Part shown: positions 1-9,429 of the stretch, piece after piece | Layout: every line of letters starts with the position of its first letter | How positions within the stretch are numbered: position 1 is the first letter of the stretch | Source of the DNA: Chara braunii | Taxonomy: Eukaryota > Streptophyta > Charophyceae > Charales > Characeae | NCBI GenBank assembly: GCA_003427395.1 | Contig: BFEA01000001.1 | Coordinates: 8,262,725 to 8,291,068, forward strand | Reading direction: 5' to 3' | DNA length: 28,344 nt | Position numbers and translations under genes: made by a program | The notes under the pieces: generated by a model | What the model was told of the DNA's origin: nothing | The model's database searches: none | Seen by the model: only the letters and a program-made list of their open reading frames with translations

Positions 1-1058
1 GTCTTCGCGTGTCTTTTGATTGAGATGATTGTGATTGTTGCATCTCACATGCTCAAAACAGCCCGGAGTAATTAGACGATCGGATGTCGAGTCCGACGAA
101 CGTCGCGCGAGGACACGTGTAAAACGCGATCTGAGTTGCACACTTACACGTATCCCCGGGCGACGATTCGTCAATCCCAACAGAATCATTGATCACCGAC
201 GCATTGTCTGACTAAGCAGGGCCAACCCAAGGTCCGCAACGACGAATTCGCCCCGTACGAACACGCGTAAGCCAGGCTTAATTCGCCAGGCCTGTGCCGG
301 CTCGCACGTGGCAAACGCAATCGCCACGGACCCGCCCTTAGGCAACTCGTAACACCGCAATGACACAATGACGCGATCTTGGAATTCCGACTCATCATAC
401 GACCCGGATTACTTCACCCCTTGGATAAACGAACTCCTCCGACAGAGATACCCCTGCCTAACCGAGAACCGACTGTGTCCTCGGGAATTCCACTGCGCTA
501 CGACTAGCGACCCCCGGTGCTCTGATTTCCCTTCTTCGGACCATACCTACTATTTCATCCACCCCGGATTTGTCGTTATCACCACCAGTTTCCCTCCCTT
601 TCGCCTTCTTCTTCCGTATCATCAACTAAGCGTCGTCCCGTGGCCGGCCATAGCCCCCTACTGGCCAGCACACCCTGCGGGTACTGCCGACGACACGGCG
701 ATCAGAGAACCCCGGAGTTCTGGAGGCCTAACCCGAACGCACAACGACCAGCGCCACGTGGCAACTCCCGACAGACGGACTCACCGGAACCCCACCTACC
801 CCGAAGGGGCCTGCCCACGAACCGCCGTCCCCGAAACCAATGGCTCACTCGATCTTGAGCGAACCACGCATACCATCTGCCTTGTAACCCGAAGACGCCC
901 TCTCCGCCAAATTGCACCCGTGCCCCCGAAAGATCCTGCCACAGGAGATCCCAGTTCTGACCTGGGACTCCACTTTCCCAAAACTCCTTGGCACACCCCT
1001 TTTCGCACTTCCAGGCCCACATCCAACTCCGATCAGGACGTCGCGTTGGGCGTGAGGT
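1..1058 (+). repeat. 5' LTR, 3' portion (end of LTR)
   Basis: This is the distal part of the 5' LTR, matching 10826-11842. The right end is set just before a tRNA-Met-like primer-binding site at 1059. A third, inverted LTR fragment at 26035-26222 loses similarity at the same place, directly after a shared GCGTGAGGTTG. A less likely end is 1076, where the sequence reads CGACA and could pair with the TGTGACG start of the LTR. No protein-coding function is inferred here, although a chance 327-codon frame crosses it. Confidence 0.75.
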
Positions 1059-1070
1059 TGGTATCGGAGC
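1059..1070 (+). other. Primer-binding site, initiator tRNA-Met type
   Basis: The sequence TGGTATCGGAGC differs by one base from the plant initiator tRNA-Met PBS, TGGTATCAGAGC. The changed base (A to G) can still pair with the tRNA U as a G-U wobble. It lies immediately after the point where LTR similarity ends and about 240 bases before the likely gag start. The plant form is diagnostic, because animal and yeast initiator sites differ after TGGTA. Confidence 0.7.
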
Positions 1071-1300
1071 CCGACACGTGGCCGGGTTTTAGGGTTAATA
1101 GCACAACTAATTGGGCGATCTGGCTAACCGAGGGGCGATCTCGGCCCCGAAACACGCATAGACGCGACCCCATCGTCACCAGAAGCAGATCAGCTAATCG
1201 ACGGGCAGCCAACATAGCTGCTAATGTACCGAACCCGAATCCGCAGCAGAATGCTAACCAACCTAATCCTAATCAACCCGCCCCACGAGCACGGGTTCCC

Positions 1301-2512
1301 ATGACGCCACCTAATCTCTATCTATTTGACCCTGCGCACCACCTGCCATGAGCATGGTTGGCCACGCTCCGAGCACAGCAGTATGACGACAATGAAGCTC
1401 AGGTAAACATCCCCGCTCAATTAGGAGGAGACGCTCACCACTGGTTTAGTACCTATGTTTGGGTAGATCTTTAGACCTTTGAACGAGACTTTCTGAATCG
1501 GTTTGATTACGTCCACCCAGAGCAACCATTTTACATGATCAAGGACCGAGTGCAAAAACCTCTCCAATCCGTTGTCGAGTATCGAAACCGGTTCTACCGA
1601 ATGTTTGTGAAAACTGAGCGAGGTGAGCAAGTAGGGAGAGACATGTTCATAGACGGACTCCACAGCCGAACAGTAAGAGCTGCGAAAGCAGTTTTTCCCC
1701 ATCAATCATACACTGCAGCAAATCATGGCCGCTACACAAGAAATGGAACGGAAGTTTGCAGCGAACTTCCTGGAAGGAGAAGACTATTCTAGGGAAGGAG
1801 ATTCGTCCGAGCTCGCAAGGGCAAAAGCCGAACTGGCGGCGCTGCAAAACAAGTTCAAAACATGGGGTTTGTGTCGGGTCCTGTCACCTACATAGAACAG
1901 ATAGCCCCTAAACGACCGATTCCAGGTGAGATCCCGAGTATCCCTGTTCCGGTGATGTCAACACCTGTACAAACGGCACCCCCGCCCCCAATTGAGACTC
2001 CCGTACGATCGAATGAATCAGCTGCCATATTCGAACTGACCAAAACATTGATTAGTCTAATCCAGGAAAGCAAAAAGGAACAACGAGAGCACAACGCTCG
2101 GTTGGAAGCCATGATGAGAAACATGCGGCCCATCGCAGTACGCGCCCCTCCAATCCAACAAGGGCTGGCCCCGGCGCCTGCCTTCGGGGGGGCTGTGAAC
2201 AATCTGAATGTCTGTTATGCATGCCAAATAAAGCGGATCGGGGTTGCACCAGTGGCAGCGGCCCCCGTCGCTAACGGACCAGGGAGGGTAGGAGCTCTCA
2301 TGGAAGAGATGGAAGGTGTGGGAAGTGCGCTAGCGACCACGGAAGAAGCTGCCGAGCTTATTCCGTTAGATCAGTATGTATCGCTGGGCTATCACGGACT
2401 CGGAATGATCGGACGATCAGGCCAGCACCAGAACAGAAAGAAGTGGCGGAGTGGCGACCCTCTCCAGGAGAAATGGAGTCGGGAGGACCCACCTTCGTCA
2501 CTGGGGAAATAG
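1301..2512 (+). pseudogene. gag: gag (capsid/nucleocapsid), decayed
   Basis: This is the structural polyprotein that would form the virus-like particle. The likely start is the ATG at 1301. The capsid block follows, with LGGDAHHWF around 1420-1455 and FDYVHPEQPFY just before 1535, typical of Retrotrans_gag. A coiled, charged stretch at about 1740-1850 and a proline-rich region follow. Near 2212 the sequence CYACQIKRIG looks like the start of a CCHC knuckle whose second half is lost. The frame is broken by TGA at 1349, TAG at 1472, and a paired frameshift near 1705 and 1855. The ORF from 1862 ends at 2512 and pol begins in another frame. Confidence 0.8.
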
Positions 2513-3386
2513 ACGTACTGAACATCGTCCGAACCTTGGATCATCGAATTCCACTTTCAATCGGCCATCTGCTCTCGATCTCCGAACAGGCTAATGAGTG
2601 GATGCTACAGCACTGTAAGGCGAACCGAAAACGATTCGCCCTCGCCCGAACTACGAACGTGAAAGCCAAAAGTCCCATGCCAGAAGAAAACACGGCCTGC
2701 ACGACAGACCCAATACGGGTAGGACTAATACAGAAAGTCGATAATTTCCTAGGGATTAAACCCATCCCCTAGAAATCTGCAGAATGCGACATCGAAATCT
2801 GGGGAATTCCGTACAATGCAATCATCGACTCGGAGCCGCTGTTTTGGCTATCTCGTTGAGAGTAGTTAAGAGGGCAGGTAGGAAAAACGACATGATCATG
2901 CTTTCGAAAAAAGATCAGCTCGTATCGGCAGATGAAGAGAAGATTAAAACAGTGGGAAGAATGACCAATGTCGCTTTCCGATTAGGAAAGGTGCACACAC
3001 TGGGAGATGTCGTCGTGCTAGATGTAAATACCTATGACGTCCTTTTTGGACTTCCCGCTCTTGTGGCATTACGAGCGAACCTGGATTTCGAGCGAAGGTC
3101 AATCATCCTCCGAAATACAGGAGGAAAGCCGTATGTTGTGCCTATGAGACTTACCCTTCGTAACACCCTCAACGCAGTCCCACGGGTCTCGCCGATGATG
3201 GCAGGGACTCTCCGTATGATCTCCTGGGAAGAATCCGTGGACGGGGAGTCATCAACAAATGAGGCGGACACCAGTGACGAAAGTGACCCAGAAATCCTGA
3301 AGCTAGTGCGACAGTGCGTTTTTTGTCCGCCACCCAGAATGATCGCAAGAACGATGCATCTTACCAGGCGAAACATTCAGGGCTAA
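2443..3386 (+). pseudogene. pol: aspartic protease region, frameshifted
   Basis: This is the start of pol and carries the retropepsin that would cut the polyprotein. The open frame 2443-2772 ends in TAG. In the same frame the sequence then reads IWGIPYNAIIDS, up to the catalytic Asp at about 2829. The rest of the active-site motif and the C-terminal half (GAAVLAISLRV onward, then VLFGLPAL near 3040) lie in the next frame, 2784-3386. The shift falls inside the Asp-Ser-Gly motif and is what loss of one G would produce. A further shift near 3340-3370 leads into RT. It overlaps the end of gag. Confidence 0.75.
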
Positions 3387-3390
3387 GGCA

Positions 3391-4974
3391 ATGATTTTAG
3401 GAAAACCCCTCGTACAAATTTCGAAGATGGTCGATTCTCAAGAACCCCCTCAAACCCTGTACGAAGGAATCACCCCCCTTCCCGCCAGATATAGCGACAA
3501 AAAGCATTACTTCGACATTACGGATCTACCAAGGTCCCTCTTGACACCTGTAAAAGAAGTGCGACTGTTGCGCTTGGGGGCAGAAGCCAGTTCTTTGGAA
3601 CCCCCTGCGCGCCTTGAAGCTGACTTAGACGAACTAGGAGTAAAAATCGCAACTAAAACCGTACTATGGCAGGATGTCTGTGATGGAATCACCCCAGAAG
3701 GACACGTGGCCATTCGGGAAGAAGACGCCCAGATGATGGCCACGGTGTTCTCCTGGCGATCGGATCATTCCTTCATTTCTGCACCCCCTGCCGATGTGGC
3801 AAAACCTGCACGCACGAAACAGATAGATGTACGGATCTGGGACCAACTTTTTGAGTTACACGTGCCACAGTACGTACCCGATGAGATTCATCGATTGATT
3901 GCGGATATTCTGACGGAATATCGAGGAGCGATTAGCGTGACAGACACTGACATTGGCCTGTCGTTAGTTATTCAACACGAAATACAGACGGGGAATCATT
4001 CCCCGATCCACTGCAAGCCGTACCGATACTCCCAGATAGAACGCAAAAAGGCTCTTGAACGAATTCGGGAATTCGCAGCCAGCGGGTGGATTGAACCCGC
4101 CACCGGACCATGGTCGTTTCCAGTAGTGTTAGTGCCGAAGAAGAACGGATCAATTCGCATATGCATTGATTATCACAAGCTGAACGAAATCACGATTAAA
4201 GATGTGTATCCCCTCCCCCGGATTGATGATTTGCTGGATGCGATTGGATGTGCTAATTATTTTAGTAAGTTTGATATTCGGCATGACTTCCATCACATTC
4301 TGGTCAAGGAGGAAGATCGGCCGAAGCCGACCTTCGTATTGTTTGAAGGCACGTGGCAGTGGGTTCGGTATCCGATGGGGATTTGCAACACGCCTGCCAC
4401 GTTTCAGCGGGCGATGAACATGACATTCCATAACTTCGTCAACAAGACGCGGCTAACTCAGGGAATGATCAACTTCTGCGTGATCATATACATGGACGAC
4501 ATCCTTGTCTACTCGGAGACCTATCACGGGCATGCACAACACATTGAGTGGACGCTGGGAGCACTGAGGGACGCTAGATTCAAGATCAGACTCGAAAAGA
4601 GCGAATTTTTCCTTTCGGAAATCTCGTTCTTGGGCTACGTCATGACACGTGGAGGACTGCCGCCTGACTCGAGAAAGGTCGCAGCGGTGAAAGAAGCCCC
4701 GGTTCCCACGTCACTGACGCAGGTTCGAACCTTCTTGGGGTTTGCTTCGTACTATCGCCATTTCATCAAGGGCTTCGCCGCGATTGCACGACCACTAACG
4801 AATCTGTTACGAAAGGACCAGCCTCTCAGTTGGGACGCGGAGTGTGAACAGGCCTTCGCAACCCTCAAGGACGCTCTGGCGACGGCCCCTATTTTGATTC
4901 GACCGGACCCCTCGAAACAATTCATTCTTATCATCGACTGGCAACCGAAAGCTATCTCCGCTATTTTAGCGTAG
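3391..4974 (+). pseudogene. pol: reverse transcriptase
   Basis: RNA-directed DNA polymerase of the Ty3/gypsy type, and the best preserved part of the element. Finger and palm motifs are clear: GSIRICIDYHKLNEIT, then FSKFDIRHDF carrying the first catalytic Asp, then the template-contact motif PMGICNTPATFQ. The YMDD box (IYMDDILVYS) lies at about 4486-4515. The thumb and connection follow, with TFLGFASYYRHFIKGFA near 4730-4780. The frame closes at TAG 4972-4974, but the same frame continues into RNase H at once, so the stop is a mutation, probably from CAG. The real start lies upstream, because residues before the ATG at 3391 are in the same frame. Confidence 0.92.
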
Positions 4975-5367
4975 AAGGGGAACGATGGTCGCAAACATGT
5001 CATTGAGTACACGTCGCGAACTGTGCCAGACGAGCGGAGGAACGACTCAGCACCTGAAGGTGAATGCTATGCAGTAGTCTGGGGAATCCAACACTTCCAT
5101 CCGTATCTCTATGGACAGAAGTTCCGCCTCGTGACGGATCACGAGCCTTTGCTGGCCTTGAAGAAGCTCACTAATTACACGGGCATGATTGGACGTTGGG
5201 CGGTACGGCTGCAGGAATACGACTTCGACATCATCCACCGGAAGACAGAAAGGCACGGCAATGCGGACGGACTGACACGTCTGCATAGGCCCGCTAAAGT
5301 ACCGAAAGGCGATGAAATTACACCGTGGAAGGAGCCGGACTTGACAAACGAGCCTAAGTACGGATAA
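4975..5367 (+). pseudogene. pol: RNase H
   Basis: This domain degrades RNA in the RNA:DNA hybrid during reverse transcription. It is read in the same frame as RT after the TAG at 4972. The block HVIEYTSRT is followed by APEGECYAVVWGIQHFHPY, containing the catalytic Glu, then FRLVTDHEPL with a catalytic Asp, and HGNADGLTRL with the last Asp. This is the usual Ty3 RNase H series ending in NADxLSR-like sequence. The frame stops at TAA 5365-5367. Coding resumes one frame over in the PHD-like segment. Confidence 0.88.
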
Positions 5368-5383
5368 GTGGCAATTCTCCCAC

Positions 5384-5755
5384 GTGGCAAGAAGCAGAAC
5401 GGTGGCAATGGGTGATGGAGGTAACCCCACTACCCCACTTTCTCCCCTCTCCTCTTCGTGTCTCCTCTCCCTGCCCGACAAATTTTGCTATTTTTGTGAA
5501 GCTATCTCCCGCGTGTACTCGGTCTCCATGCATCCTAACGGGGAAGGGTATGCAAAATGGATAGATTATGGACAGTGTGTCGCACGAGCCCATGGCTCAT
5601 GCATCCAATACAGAAACAACAGTAAACCGTGGTTGTGCCCCTTGTGTCGGACTGACAAGATTCCGACCGAGGCTCGCTTTTTGGATGCCACGTCAGAAGG
5701 TTGGAAAAGACCCGGAAGTTTAGAAGGGCCGGAGTATGGACTGATATCGGCTTGA
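5384..5755 (+). pseudogene. pol: PHD-finger-like zinc domain between RNase H and integrase
   Basis: The segment at 5486-5647 has the spacing of a PHD finger, a chromatin-reading zinc fold. CYFC gives the first Cys pair. WIDYGQCVARAHGSC follows, then WLCPLC with the last pair. Aligned to the PHD pattern W-I-x-C-D-x-C-x4-H-x2-C, only the third ligand (Cys to Tyr) and the core Trp are changed. A proline/serine-rich linker precedes it. After it the frame runs in coding style to about 5745, where a shift joins the integrase frame, so it was probably part of one polyprotein. A RING or a stray host exon is a weaker alternative. A role in choosing integration sites is inference only. Confidence 0.65.
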
Positions 5756-7323
5756 TTGTCACCTTAGTGGGTAACCCTCTCCTGGATTTCACCAAGGAAG
5801 ATCGGAAGAGGGCTAACGAGAGGGCTCGGGATTATCGATGGATAGAAGGTAGGTTAGAGAATCGGAAAACAGACGGCAGTGGGATTTGGATGGTTGTACC
5901 GCATCCGTTCATGAGGTATAAATGGGTTAAGACGGCACATGACGAAACTGCGGCTGATTTCGCCGTACGGATCATGGAGTCGGCTATCGACAAAAATGAG
6001 TGGTACTGGTCCAATATTCGCGACGATGTGAAGTACATCGTCGCCAACTGTCAAGTCCGCGCCGCTGATAAAACGCCGATTCAGCCGCCAAGATCGATAG
6101 TGCCAACGGTAGTTGAACGGCCATTTCAAAGAGTCAGCATGGATACTACCAACATAGTGGTGCCCCCTGGTCCTAATAGTTGTGAGTATTCAGTCCTATT
6201 GGTATTTGTCGAGCACTTTTCGAAATGGATCAAGGCCTACCCTTGTCGCATGCAACAAGCCACCGAAATTGCGCGATATGTCAACCGTTTTCTCGGAGTG
6301 CATCAGGATACGGAAGAAATCCTGACCGATAACGGGGTTGAATTTAGGGGAGAGGTACTGAGGAATCTGGTCATACATGGAGTCGCCATACGGAATACTG
6401 CACCCCACATGTCACAGTCCAATGGGCTGGTAGAAAACACGAATAGGGTGATAGAGACAGCGTTGCGATGAAATATCGCGGTACGGGATCCGAGGCCCTG
6501 GCCCGATATCGTCGACCACATCCTGGCGGTTCATCGCGGTACACCTCACGAATCGATGGGGCTAAGTCCCTTCCAATTAAGGACCAATAGTGTTGCTTGC
6601 GTTTCGATACCAAGCCTCCCGGATGAATCTACACTGAACCGGCGACCCACCAGGGCCACGGCTCGGGACAAGGCCAAACGACACTTAAAATTAATGGAGC
6701 GATCCCTCCCCAGGCTAGCCCGAAAACGCCAGAAAATGACCGAGTTGGCCCATGGCCGACAGGTCCGAAGCTACGAGGCCCAGAACAGGAACGCAGGTCC
6801 ACGGCCCCAGTACAAATTGGGGGACATCGTGCAAGTAAGGAAATGTGCTCGTCAGGGTAAGCTAGCACCACGATTCTTCGGGCGATTCCGCGTGATTGAG
6901 CTCGGAACCAACGGCGTAAACATAGTGCGGCTTGCGCCTGAGGTCTCCGGCAGCCGATCGGCTCGTCCGATCACCCGCCACGTGTCCTACCTTCGCCCCC
7001 TCCCTCCTTCTCCATCTTCGCGTTCTTCCGAATCCTCCTCCGCTTCGGAAGAGGACGACGACCGCTTATTGCCTATCTCTCCATCTCCATCTCGTTCTCT
7101 TTCCATTACTCCGTCTCCACCGCCATCGTCACGAGTTTTCTTACGGAGCGAGCTCTCCACAATTCTCTGTTGGTGCCACGGTGTCTTATCTCGGCGATTC
7201 GACAAGTTCATCATCCGCGGCTCAATCCAGATCTTCGGCGACTTGCGTAGTTCTTCTGTACCCAGGGAGTGTACGCGGCTGCTGAGTTTCGTTTTGCGGG
7301 AAGTCCCCGGGCGGTTGTCCTAG
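5701..7323 (+). pseudogene. pol: integrase
   Basis: Catalyses insertion of the cDNA. The N-terminal HHCC region (TAHDETAADFA, then YWSNIRDDVKYIVANC, about 5935-6055) is degenerate: the second His and last Cys are missing. The DDE core is intact in its key residues: Asp in RVSMDTTN (6142-6144), Asp in LTDNGVEF (6328-6330) and Glu in NGLVENTNR (6432-6434). A TGA at 6469-6471 interrupts the frame, which resumes with NIAVRDPRPWPDIV and the C-terminal domain. KLAPRFFGRFRVIEL at about 6858-6905 is the GPY/F-like module. No chromodomain follows, only a serine/acidic tail. Confidence 0.9.
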
Positions 7324-8715
7324 CAGAAGCAGTAGGAGTTCATCGGCGATCGGCTCCGGGAGTCATCCACGTGTCTACGGTGGTCGCCTTTAGTGGCGAC
7401 ATCAGCACCATCGGCCCGTTGAGACATACAGCTATCAAGACGACGCTCCGGTTGTGGGCACAACAGTTGGAGGCGGAGTGGAATCACTAGCTCATGCCCT
7501 ATGGAGACAACCTTTTTCCCACGGACGGCATCGATTTCGACGGGATTCGAGCCTTCCAGCACGAGCCGACGGTGGTGCTCCCCGAATCATCCCCTTCCCC
7601 CGTCCTCAATGAACCCATCCCCGATCTCCACCTTCGACCTCCCCTCCTTCTTTCCCACCTTCTGGCAGTCCGGAGTCCACCCGCATCTTTCCTTTCGTCT
7701 GGAATCACTTGCTGTCCCCCTCCTCGACCCCTTGCAGTGGAGGCGTTGGCAAGAGCACTTCATTGAGTTGTCGGTGTGTCTGGTCGGAGTAAGGGTCACG
7801 TGGACGCAGCACAAAGATCACCGCCAGTGGGCCGAGTACCTCGAGCTGCTCCTCATCCAGGCGTGGCGAACGGAAGTGGAAGGCGATCTGCTCGGATTCC
7901 TCTTCGGATCCGTGCGGACCGATCATAGCCAACCGATCTCGCACGAGTTAACGATCCCCCTCGCACAGCTGGCAGACGATCTCCCACTCAAGATCATCTC
8001 GCAGAGCGATGACAACCCGGTCCCGCATGTTCTTACGCAGACCTTGGCGCCATATCTTCAGTGGTCGGCGTGCTTAGAGGAACCAGGAAACGGCCGCAAC
8101 CCACCATCACAACGCAGGTACCTGGACCCGCGCGAGATAGTCGACCTCGCCTTCTTCCAAGATCGAACAGCTTCCGAGAACGAGGAGGTCAAGATTGAAG
8201 CCGAAGATGAAAGCTCGGAAGAAGAAGAAGAGGTCAAGGAAAAAACCGACGAGGAAGAAACTCCCGAGGAAGAAACTCCTGAGGAAGGGAGCTACAGTGA
8301 GCACAGCGAGGGCGAGCAGAGTGAAGAGGAGGCGGAAGAAGAGCAAGACGACGAAGAAGAAGAAGAAGACCAGGAGGAGTTAGTAGAGTCAGAGTACGAA
8401 GGATTCGAGGAGGAAGTGCGCGGCAAGGCTCGGGCGCAGGCCTAGGCACAGAAAAAGGAAGAGATCGCGGTCGGAAAGCGACCATTGGAATTCGCCAGCG
8501 CAGCCGGCGAGCCGCTCACCGACAATCCGGCCCGGGACCCCGAGTCGCCTAAGCCCGAGGATGGAGAGACACCTGGCGAGACTTCGGTCGCACCAGCGAG
8601 GCGGCAAGGGAGCAGATCCCCCTCCCCTTCCGCCACCGACCGCCCATCAACTCGTCCACGTACCAATGCGGGGCATTGGGCTTCGTCACCGGTCCTTATC
8701 CCACCGTCCCCTTGA
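7269..8715 (+). pseudogene. ORF3 after integrase, acidic protein of unknown function
   Basis: An additional ORF between integrase and the 3' LTR, of no family I recognise. The frame 7501-8445 (314 codons) continues past a TAG at 8443-8445 to a TGA at 8713-8715. An upstream frame, 7269-7766 with one TAG at 7488, looks like the true N-terminus, joined by a shift near 7640. The middle part is ordered-looking and Trp-rich (QWRRWQEHFIE, HRQWAEYLELLLIQAW). About residues 225-305 are a long Glu/Asp-rich tract, and the end is Pro/Ser-rich. No signal peptide or clear membrane segment argues for an Env-like protein. A gag-like or chromatin-binding accessory role is possible but unproven. Confidence 0.55.
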
Positions 8716-9429
8716 TCACCTCTCCTTCCGCCAAATCACCACCCGCGTCACCTTCCCCGCCAATCCTTTCCCCATCGATACCTTCCGCTTCTTCTGCACT
8801 ACCCGTCTCGCTGTCACTGTTCATCCCCACCCTTCCACCCGATGCGCCCGCTTTGTCTTTTGCCTCCATATCCTTTTCCTTAGTGCCGCGTGGCGAGGCC
8901 ACAATATGATCGAGGTATGCTGCATGATTACGGGGACTATCCCCGCATGCGAGAACCACGATCACTTTCGAGCGGCCCTTTTCCGAACCTTCACCACCCT
9001 TTACCCCGACTACCTCGCGTCCCTCCCCCACACTGGCAATCGATTCCCCCGCTTCCATCGGATCGTTCGCTACCAGGAGCTTCTGAAGACGGTGGCCGGA
9101 ATGGAGAGCTTCCTTCCCCCGCTACCTATCAACCCTCCTCCTCGCCACCCCTCCATGTACCGTCTCCCCTTTCCCCTCCCCGGCTCGCTGATGCAGGATT
9201 AGTGTACACATGTTCTGACGACGACACGTATAATCCCCTCCTGGGATTGTCAAAGGCCCTCCCTGAGGAATTAGTAGTAGAGCAGTACTGCCACGTTGGA
9301 CGACGTCCACACGCATTCGAACGGTAAGTAGCATGGAAGAGCTCCGCATGTCGATCGATTAGAGAAATCGACACGTGTCAACAAGCAAGCAGGAGCTTGC
9401 TAATATTGGAACCCCCTGGGCGTCATATA
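8716..9429 (+). other. 3' internal region, coding status uncertain
   Basis: Frames 8561-9202 and 8890-9327 are both open and rich in Pro and Ser, as expected from C-rich DNA. Two short stretches look protein-like: one around 8908-9100 (RIVRYQELLKTV) and one at 9217-9327 (EELVVEQYCHVG). They lie in different frames, so a decayed continuation of ORF3 is possible. No clear polypurine tract is visible just before the LTR start, which leaves that boundary soft. Confidence 0.35.

Noticed and set aside
1079-1096. Alternative PBS TGGCCGGGTTTT after ACACG
   Set aside because: It does not resemble a tRNA 3' end known to me, whereas TGGTATCGGAGC at 1059 matches plant initiator tRNA-Met.
368-1351. 327-codon ORF across the 5' LTR end, PBS and leader
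   Set aside because: It crosses the LTR/PBS boundary, and the same frame in the 3' LTR has a stop within about 45 codons. It has no recognisable domain.
8195-8383. Lysine-rich ORF (KKKKRSRKKP)
   Set aside because: It is the shifted reading of the GAA/GAG-rich acidic tract of ORF3.
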